NCBI GenBank assembly: GCA_020736575.1 | Contig: JAGPYM010000002.1 | Coordinates: 1,426,001 to 1,490,000 of the forward strand | From: Thelonectria olida | Taxonomy: Eukaryota > Ascomycota > Sordariomycetes > Hypocreales > Nectriaceae | Direction of reading: 5' to 3' | Length of the DNA stretch: 64,000 nt | Part shown: positions 32,201-42,960 of the stretch, piece after piece | How the letters are laid out: every line of letters begins with the position of its first letter | Numbering within the stretch: position 1 is the first letter of the stretch | The notes under the pieces: model-generated | Databases searched by the model: none | Told to the model about the DNA's origin: nothing | What the model saw: the letters and a program-made list of their open reading frames with translations, nothing else | Program-made: the position numbers and the translations under genes

Positions 32201-33839
32201 TCAAGCATTCACGGGTGGGTGCGGATTGGCTCGGCCGTGTGGAACGCCTGGTAACCTCCGGCCTGCCACTCGGTGATGGAGGTATGATGGATGCACGGAT
32301 TCTTTCGGGCTGGTCTTTCACAAAAAAATCCATGCATGCTTCCACATAACATCCAGGGCACATTGCACCAGGCTCCGGCTCAACAATGAATCCTCCATCC
32401 CAACCCCCAACCCAGGGCACCAATGGCTTCCTTGCTCACTATGCAAGTGCATGGATTTGTCTCTGTTACCGCAACTTCCCTATCCCACATTCCCACCCTC
32501 CGCACCCAACTCCGGGCCCTCTTCCGTTATCGTCATGCATGCCTCGGACCATTCCCTGCACAACATCCCCTCACGGAACCATCCCAATGCTACCCATCCA
32601 ACTTGGCCAACTGAACATGAGTGGACAATACCTTTGTACTTGCGATTTTCAGCCGGGATTGTATGGGCGAGTCTCGTGCCCTCGAACGATGTTCTAACCA
32701 TTCAGCCACCGACCAACCCCAACAGAGTTGTCTCAGTCGCGAGATGCTCTCTCCTTCTCACACTCTGTGTAAGAAGAACCTACCTGTGTTCAATGCTATA
32801 AATAGAAACGTTTGGGTTGGAGACAATGTTGCCGACCTAATCGGCTTTGAAACGCAGGGAAAACACCTTGTGCCGTCTCCGTAGGAAGTGTATTTGACCA
32901 TCTTCCCCCTTTAAGACTCGTTGGCCAGTGTCTGGGAGTATTTTTGCCGTAAAAGCTCTGTCCAGGTATTAATGGTTCCTATTGTAACTTCCAATTTCTG
33001 AATGCCTCGAATAATCCGAAATTAGAACTGACCAACGTTGACGGATTTGAAGACCCCAGGCATAGGGTAGGTCGGATCTCTAGGTTACCTTTGCCCGACA
33101 AGATGCCAGATGCTGGCGGTGCAATAGACCATTCGAGATGATCTGGGCCTATCAAATTCGACCGGAAAACTTCTATCTTGTCCGATTATCCTTTTTGGCG
33201 GACTGTTGTAGAATGTTTTGCCTCTTTCGAGCAGTTGAGTAGTAGTAGTTATCTTTATAGCGTTGCGAATACCCCTAGGGTTCTCAAGCATAGCTGAGCT
33301 CAACCCGTAGAGATATCAATACCATGATATTAACGGGACTAAATTTTTTGTCCAAAAAGTGACCAGCTCTTCCTCTTCCACCTATCATTCAGGTCACTGC
33401 ACTAGTTTATCTGCTCCTCATCCCAACCGACCTAGAGGCGTTGGAACTTCTCGAGTCTACTCTGCTTGATCCTGAATGCTTTTAGCTGCGAGATGTGCTT
33501 TGCGCTAATTAATCTTTCAACAGGAAAGAATTAACACACGGCTTAGATAATTTAAGACTTAACTGCCTCGAAAACCCACATATTGGTGTATATTCAGTGT
33601 TGTGATGTTACCATCCCGGGCCTAGGGTTGAACCTCCCAAGTGCGTCTTGCTCATTCATATCTATAAAGACTCCAGAATCCTGTGATTTTTACTTTTGTG
33701 TGTTCTCTAAATGCCATATCCATCCCATTTGTGAAGTATTTTCCTTCTTTTGTTCTTGCTCATCTCTGGCCTCACCAGGTTATCATCGATCAACTTTTTG
33801 AAGTCGCGCTTTGTGACTATGTTCCAACAGCTCGGAACC
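29222..33839. other. Long gene-poor region
   Basis: 4.6 kb between divergent genes at the left and the MTD1 gene at the right. I see no gene with a domain or splice structure. There are many short frames on both strands. It contains a GATGGA repeat, an (AATT)n run near 30480-30495, and near 32645-32700 a degenerate tRNA-like stretch that I do not accept as a tRNA. A long non-coding RNA cannot be excluded. Confidence 0.4.
29875..29910 (+). repeat. (GGAGAT)n hexanucleotide repeat
   Basis: Five to six GGAGAT units, the last ones degenerate. It lies upstream of the 27992-29221 gene, in no gene I call. Confidence 0.85.
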
Positions 33840-34997
33840 TCAGCCCTCAGCAAACGCCTCTGTGCGAGCCTGGATGTTCTTCTGGTCGGACTCATCCTTG
33901 GCTGGTCGGTTGGCAATCAAACGCTGGCGAGTCAAGTCAGTGAGGGTTTTCCCCAGCGAAGTGGCACATGTGCACTTACCACAAGGTTGCGCAGTAGAAT
34001 GGCAATGGTAACCTTGCCAACGGAGGGCACGTAGATAGAGGCCTTCTCCTTGATTGCCGGGCCGTCAAAGTTCCTGTACGACGAGAAGTTGATGCACACG
34101 GCACCGTCACGGATGAGCTCAGTAGGGACCTTGAAGGACTCAACTGGCACACCTCCAATGACAACATCACTTAGGGGAAGGCACTGCTCAAGACCCCAGC
34201 CTTCCTTGTCCTCGACCTGGTGACGGACCTTCTTGATACCCTGGCCACGAGTGAAAAGCTGGACTCCGGTGATATCCACAGAGTACACGGTGGCACCGTC
34301 GTTGGCGAGAAGGGCGGCAAGAGGTCGTCCATTGACCTCGGATCGGTTGATGACGGTGATGGTCTTGCCAAACAAGCGGTTTCCAGAGGCGAGGATGGGG
34401 TTGTAGATCTGGAGGTACTCGAGAATCTTGACAACAGCAAGGGGGGTGCAAGGGAGGATAGACTTCTTACGGTTCTCGGGGGCATCTAGGAATCGGATGT
34501 TGTGATACATGTTGGACAAGTGCTGGTGTCGCATGCCCTCGACATCCTTGAGGAGGGACACAGTCTCCTGGACATACTTGTCATGGGTAGGGTTCTTGGG
34601 GAAGATGGGGTAGTAGACAATCATGCCGTCAACGCCCTCATCGTCGTTGGCCTTCATGATCTCCTCCTCAAGAACTTCCTTGTCGACGGTGCGAAGGTCA
34701 AACTTGAAGCCACTGTGTTACGCATCAGCACCAGCCCGACGGAACCGGTCTGGATTTCTTGAATGATGCATGGGATATGTCTCACTTTTCTTCGCAGGTC
34801 TTCTTGGACCACTCGGCATACTTGACAGCCGCAGGATCACCGTTTGCAAGGAAGGCGGCCAGCGTAGGCTCGCCAGGACTTGAGCCTTGCACCTTAGCAA
34901 GAGTCTCCTTGACCTCAGCCAAGAAGCCCTTGGCGATAGTGTCGGCAGTGATGACCTTGCAGGTCTTGGGAGGTGCCTGAGGTGCTTGAGCGGCCAT
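33840..34997 (-). CDS. MTD1: Methylenetetrahydrofolate dehydrogenase (NAD+), MTD1-like
   Basis: A cytosolic one-carbon enzyme that oxidises 5,10-methylene-THF to methenyl-THF. Three exons, 34997-34786, 34712-33980 and 33923-33840, encode 342 residues; yeast Mtd1 has 320. The exon junctions read CEE/NGFKFDLRTVDKE and LLRNLV/RLIANRPAKDESD, both in phase. The FolD-type core is visible: YAEWSKK with the conserved tyrosine and lysine, GMIVYYPIFPKNP, VINRSEVNGRPLAALLANDG (the nucleotide-binding region), and VGKVTIAILLRNLV. The YPIF sequence and overall form fit the monofunctional Mtd1 group and not the trifunctional C1-THF synthase, which would continue into a synthetase domain. Introns are 73 and 56 bp. 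It has no targeting signal. Confidence 0.93.
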
Positions 34998-36433
34998 GTT
35001 TGGATCTTGATGATCCTTTTGGAGACGTCGTTAGCGCCCTTCAGTCTTGAACTCGCTCTTGGACGTAACTCACTCACAATGCGGCGAAAACGGAAGAGAG
35101 AGAGATAGGGATGGTGATTTGACCCCACAGCAATTGGACGTTTTGGCTACGAAACTTTACCCGGTTGGACAGAGTCAGCGAGATGTTCGGAATGACGTAG
35201 TCAGAGTCACAAGCGGAATGGGAATGAGAACGCCGTACCTGGAAGAGATACCCGGTATCAACCTGGACACATGCACAATTGAAAAGAGAGATGATTCACA
35301 TGTGCGAATAGAGAAAATAAAGACTCCACCAAATGCAATCGACTAAATGGAGGGGCACTTGAACTCGTGAGGAATTATCGCGAGTAAAAAAAAAAAAATC
35401 ATTCACATGGGCCCCTCCTTCCAACCTCTGCGTCCAGTCACAACGCGCGTTACCCCTCTTACCTGCTACGGTTTAGCGGTTTTACATGTGGAATTGGAGA
35501 AAGGCAAAGAAGGAACGACTTGCCCTGATTTGTAGGTCGTCGCAATTCAGATATCATCATCACCTCGATGAATACCTAGATAGGTACTCTCTGTCAACAA
35601 CCAAGAAGGCTTCAGCACACTCACAAAGCTACCGCGGGCATTTCAATTTTTACATTGAAAGAAATTGCCTTCATGCTGAAAACCCTCAATCAATCAATCA
35701 ATCCCTGGACGCAAAGCATGCCACGAGGGCGGCCAACCTCTGGTCGGGCACCCCGAAACAGACCTCAGCAGGTTCCAAGTACTGTAGGAGAATGGGTGCG
35801 ACTTTATAATTTCCACGTAAGTTCATTCCCGACAAATATGGTGAGACGCTGACTAACCATTCGGAGCCTTGGCGACGTCTCGCCTGAGTCGTGAGATCAA
35901 ATACGGTCAGGTCAGTCCAGGTGTGTTTTGTCGCTCGCTAGCCTCAGGTCATGTCACTCTGCCCGGCGTGGCTTGTCTTGCTTCGGTGAGCAATGGCGTT
36001 ATGCGTCAAACTCTCAAGTGAGAGATGATTCCAATCTGCGGATGAATGGGGGCGCCAAGCCGACAGCTTATATTCTTCGAGCACCCAGACGGATCACGCA
36101 TGCCCAACATGGCAACAATCAACATGCTTCGTGCAGCGCGTGCTTGGTTAATCAAGATAACCAGTTTGAATCGCATTGAGGCCTCTCGATGAAGCCGAAA
36201 CCTTTACCGACGGCCCAAGGTCACCGCCGTCCCCGTCTGACCGAAAATGCTGGCATCGCCCGCAATGAACAGGCCAGTTTGAGAGCATGGAATGGAAAAT
36301 TTCTGCATGTTATCAGTGTCGAGACAAGGAGTCCAACATTGGCATGTTCTTATCAACCCCCACGGGGCCTAGTCCAGGATACTAGCTCTTGATTCCTCCA
36401 ACTATATAGGCCCGGCACCCCGCCACACTTCAC

Positions 36434-36443
36434 CTCCGCGGAG
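36434..36443. promoter_or_regulatory. Palindromic NirA/NIT4-like site
   Basis: CTCCGCGGAG is a perfect 10-bp palindrome and matches the nitrate-activator consensus CTCCGHGG on both strands. It lies about 1.1 kb upstream of the transporter start, which is far for a fungal activator site, so its use is uncertain. Confidence 0.4.
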
Positions 36444-37175
36444 ATTCATTCTTCAGCACTTACAAGCACCACAATGCCTTATCTCTAACTGACCGGGTAC
36501 TAGGCACGCCCCTGACATCGATCGACCCTTCCCGTGGAAAGCGCCGTCAGCCTTGCATCGAACCTTTATCTGCCGTGACACCGCAGTCCAGCACCCAATG
36601 AAAGTCCGGCAATTTGTCTTGGAAGTGCCAGCTTATCACTGGCCGCCAGGTTGAGCCGCACCTAGTGGTGTCGGTCAAGCCACTGCCATCGGACAGTGGC
36701 CGTCCAATCAGACGTCGTCTGTGGCTCACTTCTTATCTTCACCTGTCCCCAACATCCGGGCACAACCCGAGGACGCCTGTTGCCGTCTCATGCCTCGTGA
36801 GATACGGCACCCCCAGCGATCCATCAGGATACCCCGGAAAATAAATGGACATCTGCCGAGACGAGTCCCTCTGGTGAGGATTGTCGAGTAATAAAGAGCT
36901 GTCATCTTGGATCTAGACCCAGGGAATTATCGAGTGTGGTATTTATTGTGGGAAGCCCAGCAAGCACACGCAACCCCCTGAAGCATCTCAGGAGACACCC
37001 GACAGACAGACTGCGAAATCATCATCCAGAACAACTCATCGGTAGGTTATTGCAGAAATTGCAAAGTCTAGGCCCTGAATTATCTTGACATCGACGTCCC
37101 GGAAATACTATATCGTTCTAAAAGCTGCGGCCCGTTTAAGCCCTCCCGTCACTACTCCCGTCATTACATCGGCCC

Positions 37176-37432
37176 TTATCGGATCAACACGTGAAGCAAG
37201 GAAAGGCATCGGTTTGGGCATCTCCGTGCTCCGGTGCGACGTGCATTTCCTCAGAGTGGTCCTCCACTCAGCTTTACAGCTCAGATAACCTCCCCTTATC
37301 AAGCTAGCCTGTGCTCGAGATCATTTGGAAATCCGGAGATGCTCGTCTCAGTGTCTTTCTGTGAACTCGATTGCTGAAGCATACGATAATCGTTCTATAT
37401 ATGGGCCGGGCCTCGTTCGTTCATCTTGATAA
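37176..37432. promoter_or_regulatory. Cluster of GATA boxes upstream of the nitrate transporter
   Basis: GATA motifs in either orientation occur at 37176-37180, 37283-37288, 37295-37300, 37385-37389 and 37428-37432. In other ascomycetes the nitrogen activator AreA/NIT2 binds such sites to turn on nitrate genes when ammonium is low. The density in 260 bp supports nitrogen control, but single GATA boxes are common by chance. Confidence 0.55.
37396..37402 (+). promoter_or_regulatory. TATA-like box of the nitrate transporter
   Basis: TATATAT, 164 bp upstream of ATG 37566, followed by a leader rich in A, C and T. Confidence 0.5.
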
Positions 37433-37565
37433 AACATTCACTTCAACAACTTCAACTTTAACAAGACCAGCCCTGACAACTCTTCTGGATCTTACTCTAT
37501 CTTTTTAATCTGTTCGACTTATAGAACTCAGAGCCCTTCTCCGAACATCCAACATCAACTTGAAG

Positions 37566-39159
37566 ATGGGTTTTCGCATCGTCCATTTGTGGAAAGCCCC
37601 CGAGCTTAACCCTATCAACAAGAAGGCCAGAAGTGTCCCATTTCTCAACCCCATTGACCTTCATGGCCGCGTCTTTCTATTCTCCTGGCTCGGTTTCATG
37701 CTCTCCTTCTGGGCATGGTGAGTAGTTGTCCTCACTGGTGACTTGTTTGTGCTCAATTAACTCTGGATGAAGGTACACCTTCCCTCCTCTGTTGACGGTT
37801 ACCATCAAGAAGGATCTTCATCTCACGCCAGCTCAAATCGCCAACTCCAACATTGTTTCTCTCTCAGCGACGTTCTTCCTTCGTTTCATCACCGGCCCGC
37901 TTTGCGATCAGTTCGGTCCTCGAAGAGTCTACGCCATTCTTATACTCCTGGGTTGTCTGCCTATCGGCCTAGCTCCTCTCGTCAAGAGTGCCAACGGCCT
38001 CTACGTTTCCCGATTCTTCATTGGTATCCTTGGAGCGACCTTCGTCCCCTGCCAGGTTTGGTGCACTGGCTTCTTCGACAAGAACGTCGTGGGAACCGCC
38101 AATGCCCTCGCTGGAGGCTGGGGTAACGCTGGTGGAGGTATCACCTACTTCATTATGCCCGCCGTTTTTGACTCACTGGTTGCACACCAGGGACTGTCCC
38201 CTTCCAAGGCCTGGAGAGTCACCTTTGTCGTTCCGCTTATTTGCCTCCTCGTTTGCGGCATTAGCATGCTCGTCCTCTGCCCTGATACCCCTATGGGATC
38301 ATGGGGCGACCAGGCTCAGCAGATTCGAATGAACATGGAGGCACACGGCATCGTCACCCCGGCCTCCTCTAGCGGTACTCAAACCCCTCGCTCTACGTCA
38401 GACGAGGAAAAGTCTTCGGGCAATGAGAAGGACATCAAGGTTGCCGACAACGAACACGCCATCTCTCGGGGTGAGGCTCTGGAGATCTCCAAGGGCGAGA
38501 TCGTCGTCAAGCCTAGCTGGAAGGAGGCCCTGCCCGTCCTCTATTCGCCCCAGACCTTTTTCCATGTTGCTACTTATGCATGCTCATTCGGCGGAGAACT
38601 TGCCATCAATGCTATTCTGAGCTCCTACTTCAAGGCGAACTTTCCCCACCTCGACCAGACCAAGGCAAGCAACTACGCTGCCATCTTCGGTTTCCTCAAC
38701 TTTGTCAACAGACCTTTGGGTGGTGTTGTTGCCGATATCCTGTACAACAAATGCGGACGAAACCTCTGGCTCAAGAAGGGATGGATCACGACTTGCGGTG
38801 TTCTGACTGGTGCCCTGCTCATCGTCATCGGCAAGGTCAACCCATCCGAGGCCAACGGAAGCAGCATTGGAACCCTCGTCGGCCTCATTGTCCTCATGTC
38901 GGTTTTCCACGAGGCCGGTAACGGTGCCAACTTTGCTCTTGTTCCTCACGTGCACCCCTTTGCCAATGGCATTCTCTCTGGTCTGACTGGAGGCGGCGGT
39001 AACCTCGGAGGCATCATCTTCGCTATCATCTTCCGCTTCATGAACGATGGAAAGGACTACGCTATGGGTCTCTGGGTTATTGGCATCATTCACATCGGGT
39101 TGAACCTGGCTGTGTGCTGGATTCCTCCTCTGCCTCGTGGACAGGTTGGTGGCCACTAA
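37566..39159 (+). CDS. nrtA: High-affinity nitrate/nitrite transporter (NRT2/CrnA family)
   Basis: A major-facilitator transporter of the nitrate-nitrite porter family, 512 residues, exons 37566-37717 and 37773-39159 with a 55-bp intron. The start MGFRIVHLWKAPELNPINKK and GRVFLFSWLGFMLSFWAW lead into the first helix. The family signatures GGWGNAGGG and the second, Gly-rich block (GNGANFALVPHV to SGLTGGGGNLGG) are both present, as is RFFIGILGATFVPCQVW. About 12 membrane spans are expected, with a polar loop between helices 6 and 7 (about residues 245-320) that carries Ser/Thr-rich and charged sequence, as in Aspergillus CrnA. It should import nitrate across the plasma membrane by proton symport. 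Unlike the classic niaD-niiA-crnA cluster, no nitrate or nitrite reductase lies beside it in the window. Confidence 0.96.
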
Positions 39160-39373
39160 TTGAGTGAGAGTGAGAGGGTGAGTGTGAGACCTGGGAGCCG
39201 GGCGAGAGTATAAGTTAGACAGGTGTTTTTGGAAACGTGATTTATTGATTAGCAGGGCGTTGATATAGAGGAACGCCGGGAAAGGAGAATGATTGGAATT
39301 GGTTTTTGGTAGAGGCAGGACAACCACGTATTGGTAGCCTCAAAGGACTACTATTGAGATCCTTGGAAACGGA

Positions 39374-39545
39374 ACGAGATATCAGACGTTCTTTCGAATA
39401 TTATTTTCCTATTCTCCCCACTCGCTCAGCGGTTTTAACTAGTGACTTCCTGACCGCGCTGGTTGCGACATTTGTGTGTCATGTCGATCACAGCGTCACG
39501 TCACAGAGCACGACAACTCAACTTGAGAAGATGGGTTTCAGACTC
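39374..39545 (+). repeat. Diverged dispersed repeat, copy A
   Basis: Matches parts of 40404-40710. The best block (39499-39545) is identical to 40664-40710 at 40 of 47 positions. Another (39443-39472) matches 40475-40504 at 22 of 30, with seven of the eight differences being C-to-T or G-to-A in copy B. The element itself is not recognised. Confidence 0.5.
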
Positions 39546-40403
39546 AGTCTTGCATCACACCGGTGATAAGATCATGTTTAGACTGTTAACAAATAAATAT
39601 AGCGCAACTGCATGCCACTCTATTTCACATTGGTCCCTTTTGTTGGATCACTTTGCTGGTGATAGCGATCGAATCTTCCTCCCGATTGATCCCAGCCAGT
39701 TGGTTGCCTTTGTACAAACAGATCTGTGCCCAACGACTCATTGACATGCTCCGTTCCCTCCCTGGACTGTTTCCCAATTCTGTTTGTAACCCACGCTAGA
39801 GTCTCAGAGTCTAGGTTCGACTCATACAGGTCCAGGTTCTGTGGCGTAGGCGCAGGCGTAGGTGTTGGGCGTGAAGATGGGTGGGTTGGCGTTTGCGCCC
39901 ATCGCTGTTGACAGTCAAGTGGGATAGGGGCTCTCCAGTCCGCTTAAATCAGCAATGTACCTAGTCGTCGTTTTGTGCAGCAAATCGAAACTCGTGATAC
40001 TGGGAAACCGGGTGACATCTTCGCCGGGGGTCTTGACGATAGTGCGACAAAGCTCGTTATACGCTGGGGTGTCCCGATCGGGCTCAGAAATAGATCTCCC
40101 GCCATAGAGGAGCGGGCTAGTTGCATCTGTGAGTTGATTAATGCTGTAGCGAAGATTGAGTCACAGGCTCGCCGGACACTGGCGAAGTCTGAAGTTGGAC
40201 GTGGGAAAAGCATCATATATACCTATATATATATGTGTGTGTATGTATGTGTGAAAAGACCCCGTGACATTGCATCACTCAATTTGACGAGGCAGGTAGT
40301 AGGTGAGCCAGAATGGAAACTGGTGAAAGTCTGCACAAGGTGTATTCGACAGGACGGGAAGCTACAAGCTCTGCGGCTGCTGCCGTTGGCAGAGGATCTC
40401 TAA

Positions 40404-40710
40404 CGAGACAGTAGAGATTCTTTTACATATTGTTATCCTATTGCCCCTACATATTTACCTGGCAATCTTGACTGTGACTTTCTAATCGAGCTAGTTGTAA
40501 TATTCATTAGTATTATATCAATTCTAAAGTAATACGCTAGAAGTCTGGCACGTCACTCTTGACCTCACTCCTGGCCTCAGCCTCACTCCTAACCTTACAT
40601 TTAAATGTTGTATGTATGTAAGTAAAGTGGTGCCGGATGAGCCGTCACGTCATAGTAACATCGCGTCACAGAGCAAGACAAGTCAACTTGGCAAGATGGG
40701 GTTGAAACTC
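40404..40710 (+). repeat. Diverged dispersed repeat, copy B
   Basis: The second copy of the pair described at 39374, with about 130 bp of extra sequence between its two matching blocks. It is AT-richer than copy A, in keeping with mutation by RIP in part of its length. Confidence 0.5.
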
Positions 40711-42109
40711 TAGGAAATTATGACATGCAGCTGAAAAGCCCACAGGAAGAAACATACGTCACAGTGCCCAATTCTTTTGGCAGCGTAATTTATCTGGGTT
40801 GCCCGTAGCACATGCTGATCCGGATCGGCGCTGCCATGTCATTCCTTACCTCTCCCTCGCTTCCCCGCTGTCCACAGACGACAAAACACCACCACACACA
40901 CGTTGTGGCGCCCGGGAGGTCTTGTGTAGTATTTGGCATGAACTAGGGGTTTTGTTTCCTCGTCTCCCCCGGCGTACTTTGCGATTGTCCAACAGGACCC
41001 GGAGAGGCCAGGAAGGCCGTTTGTTAAGCGCACCAGGGTAGGTAGTAGTAGCTATGTAACTTCGTAGCTTGGCATTCGTAGAGTTTTCGGCAAGTACGGA
41101 ATCTACTGTGCGCGGCAACTCAAATCAAACTCCAACTAGACCGACTTCAATACGGACTCTCTCTCAACGGTGGAAAATTAGAAAGCGTAATTACACCAGC
41201 GAGCAAGTGAATGAATGGTACAGACCCTCGATATCGCTCTTGGCCGCATTCCATCCAGGACGTGGCATTTCGCATGACTTGGCGAGCGAGGCTGCTTGTC
41301 GCATAAAAGCCAATGCAAGCGAAACACCCTGGCCAAACAAACAACATGCTTGCGCACATGCAGCGCTCCTCCCACTGGCGACGACAGCATCTCACACACA
41401 CCGCATCAATCTCGCCGTGAGTGAGTCAATGCATTTTCACGCCCGAGGACAGCGGGTAATCAATCAATGCGCCCATCCGCCCAAGGGGCAGCAGAGTTTT
41501 TTCGTTTCGTCGCATTGACAGGGTGAACCTGGTCATGCGGATCCTTCCACACCATGTTGGCAGTGAACATAATTCATGGTGAAACAAGCAAAATTCGACT
41601 AGCTACCGAGTACCTACGAACAGTATCTGGCAGCCTGATCAAACGACTGAGGCAATGCATGTAAAGACATGGGCAAAAGTCGCTCACTCAGTACCAACAG
41701 GCGCACGAGAGTTCAGTTGCTTAGTTTGAAGTAGAATATCATTATCGTTAGACTCAGTAGCATGTGTCGTGACGAAAAAAAGAAAAAAAGATAGAAACAG
41801 AAAAGAGAAAGGGCTGGGCTAATTGTCTATTGGACGTAGCTGCGAGGCTCACGGGCATGCTACATCGAAAGAGGCTTGAGCAAGACAATCAACCCAAGGT
41901 GGGCTTTTCTGTTTTGTTCCATAATACATTAACAATCCCTGAAGACCTTCTTCCCTTCCAATTCGGACACCAAATTCAACGTATGTACGCAAAAAGGCCT
42001 GATTATACCCAGACAGCTTCCATACCAGGAGAAAAAAGAAACCCTCTAAATGCAGTCATGCTTCATGACACCATGTAGAAACCAAAACGAACCAACCGCT
42101 TTACTCCAT

Positions 42110-42960
42110 TTACAGAGCAAGAGCGGCAATGAGGAGACCGCCAACAACGGCGAAGGAGCCAGCGCCGAAGCGGGCACCAGCACCAGTGACGGGAGTCTCG
42201 GGGGCGGGAGTGGGGGTAGAGCCGCCGGGGTAGCTGCCTCCGTTGGTGGTAGCAGGAGGGACGATGCAGCTGGTGGTCCAGGTAGCGTTGCTGTAGGAGA
42301 CGGGGACAACAGGGCCGGTGGGCTGAGCGGGAGCAGTGTAAGGAGGAGGAGTAACAGCAGTGACGGCGGTACCGTTGCAAGGGACGGTGACGGTGTTGAC
42401 AACGGGAACAACGGTGGTGTAGTCGTTGACGGGGGCAATGGTGGTGTACTGGTTCACGGCGGTGGAGAGGCTGACAGTCTTAACACCGTAGGGGGCAGTA
42501 GAAGTGGCCTGGGTGGTGGGCTCCGCCTCGGCAGGGCCGTCAATCTTGAAGGGGTTGGAGTACTGGAAGACGGAAGCGTCGTCGGAGAGCTTGATGACAA
42601 GGCCGTAGACCTTGGCCTCACCGAGGTCGGCGGGGACAGCCCAGTCGTAGGCACCAGCATCGTTGGAGATACCGGCTGTGGTCAAGTTAGTTTCGGCTTT
42701 CTGGTCTCCGCTGTTCGCAGCAACTTACAGGCAATGTCGATGAGAGGAACCTGGGTGCCCTGGGTCTCACCGCCAATCAGGGAGAGAGAGACAGTCTTGC
42801 CCTTGTAGGCATCGGGAACCTGCCACTCGACCTTGAAGGTCTTGCCGGCCTCAATGGTCTCCCAGGCATCGGGAGCGTAGACGGAGTCGAAGCCAGTGGT
42901 CTGGGCAATGGTCGAGGCAACGTAGGCCAGGACGGCAGCGGCGGAGATCTTGAACTGCAT
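42110..42960 (-). CDS. GPI-anchored cell-surface protein with Kre9/Knh1-like domain
   Basis: Two exons, 42960-42729 and 42675-42110, joined across a 53-bp intron, give 265 residues. There is a signal peptide (MQFKISAAAVLAYVASTIAQ), then an N-terminal domain of the fungal Kre9/Knh1-like, Ser/Thr-rich GPI family: FDSVYAPDAWETIEAGKTF, VEWQVPDAYKGKTVSLSL and VYGLVIKLSDDASVFQYSNP. A Thr/Val/Pro-rich stalk follows with likely O-glycosylation, and the C terminus SFAVVGGLLIAALAL is a GPI-anchor signal after a small-residue site near GAGA. The protein should sit at the outer face of the plasma membrane or in the wall. Kre9-type proteins help build beta-1,6-glucan in yeast; the role of the mould versions is not settled. 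Confidence 0.92.

Larger units (their letters stand above)
34998..37565. other. Intergenic region with the nitrate transporter promoter
   Basis: 2.6 kb between MTD1 and the transporter. No complete gene is seen. It contains a 12-A run near 35388, a TATA-like sequence at about 36400 with an ATG at 36474 that opens only a four-codon frame (MPYL), and the regulatory sites listed separately. Confidence 0.45.
39160..42109. other. Gene-poor region with diverged repeats
   Basis: 3 kb with no supportable gene. It carries a repeat pair listed separately and a TA/TG-rich run at about 40218-40252. Confidence 0.45.

Noticed and set aside
32630..32710. tRNA-like sequence on the minus strand (box A-like GGCTGAATGGTTAGA)
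   Set aside because: The first 20 bases resemble the D arm of a tRNA. There is no box B (GGTTCGANNCC) at the right distance, the acceptor ends do not pair, and the anticodon loop has 8 bases. At most it is a decayed fragment.
36550..36640. Possible tRNA on the minus strand with GGTTCGATGC
   Set aside because: The box B-like word is present, but no box A or paired stems occur upstream at tRNA distance.
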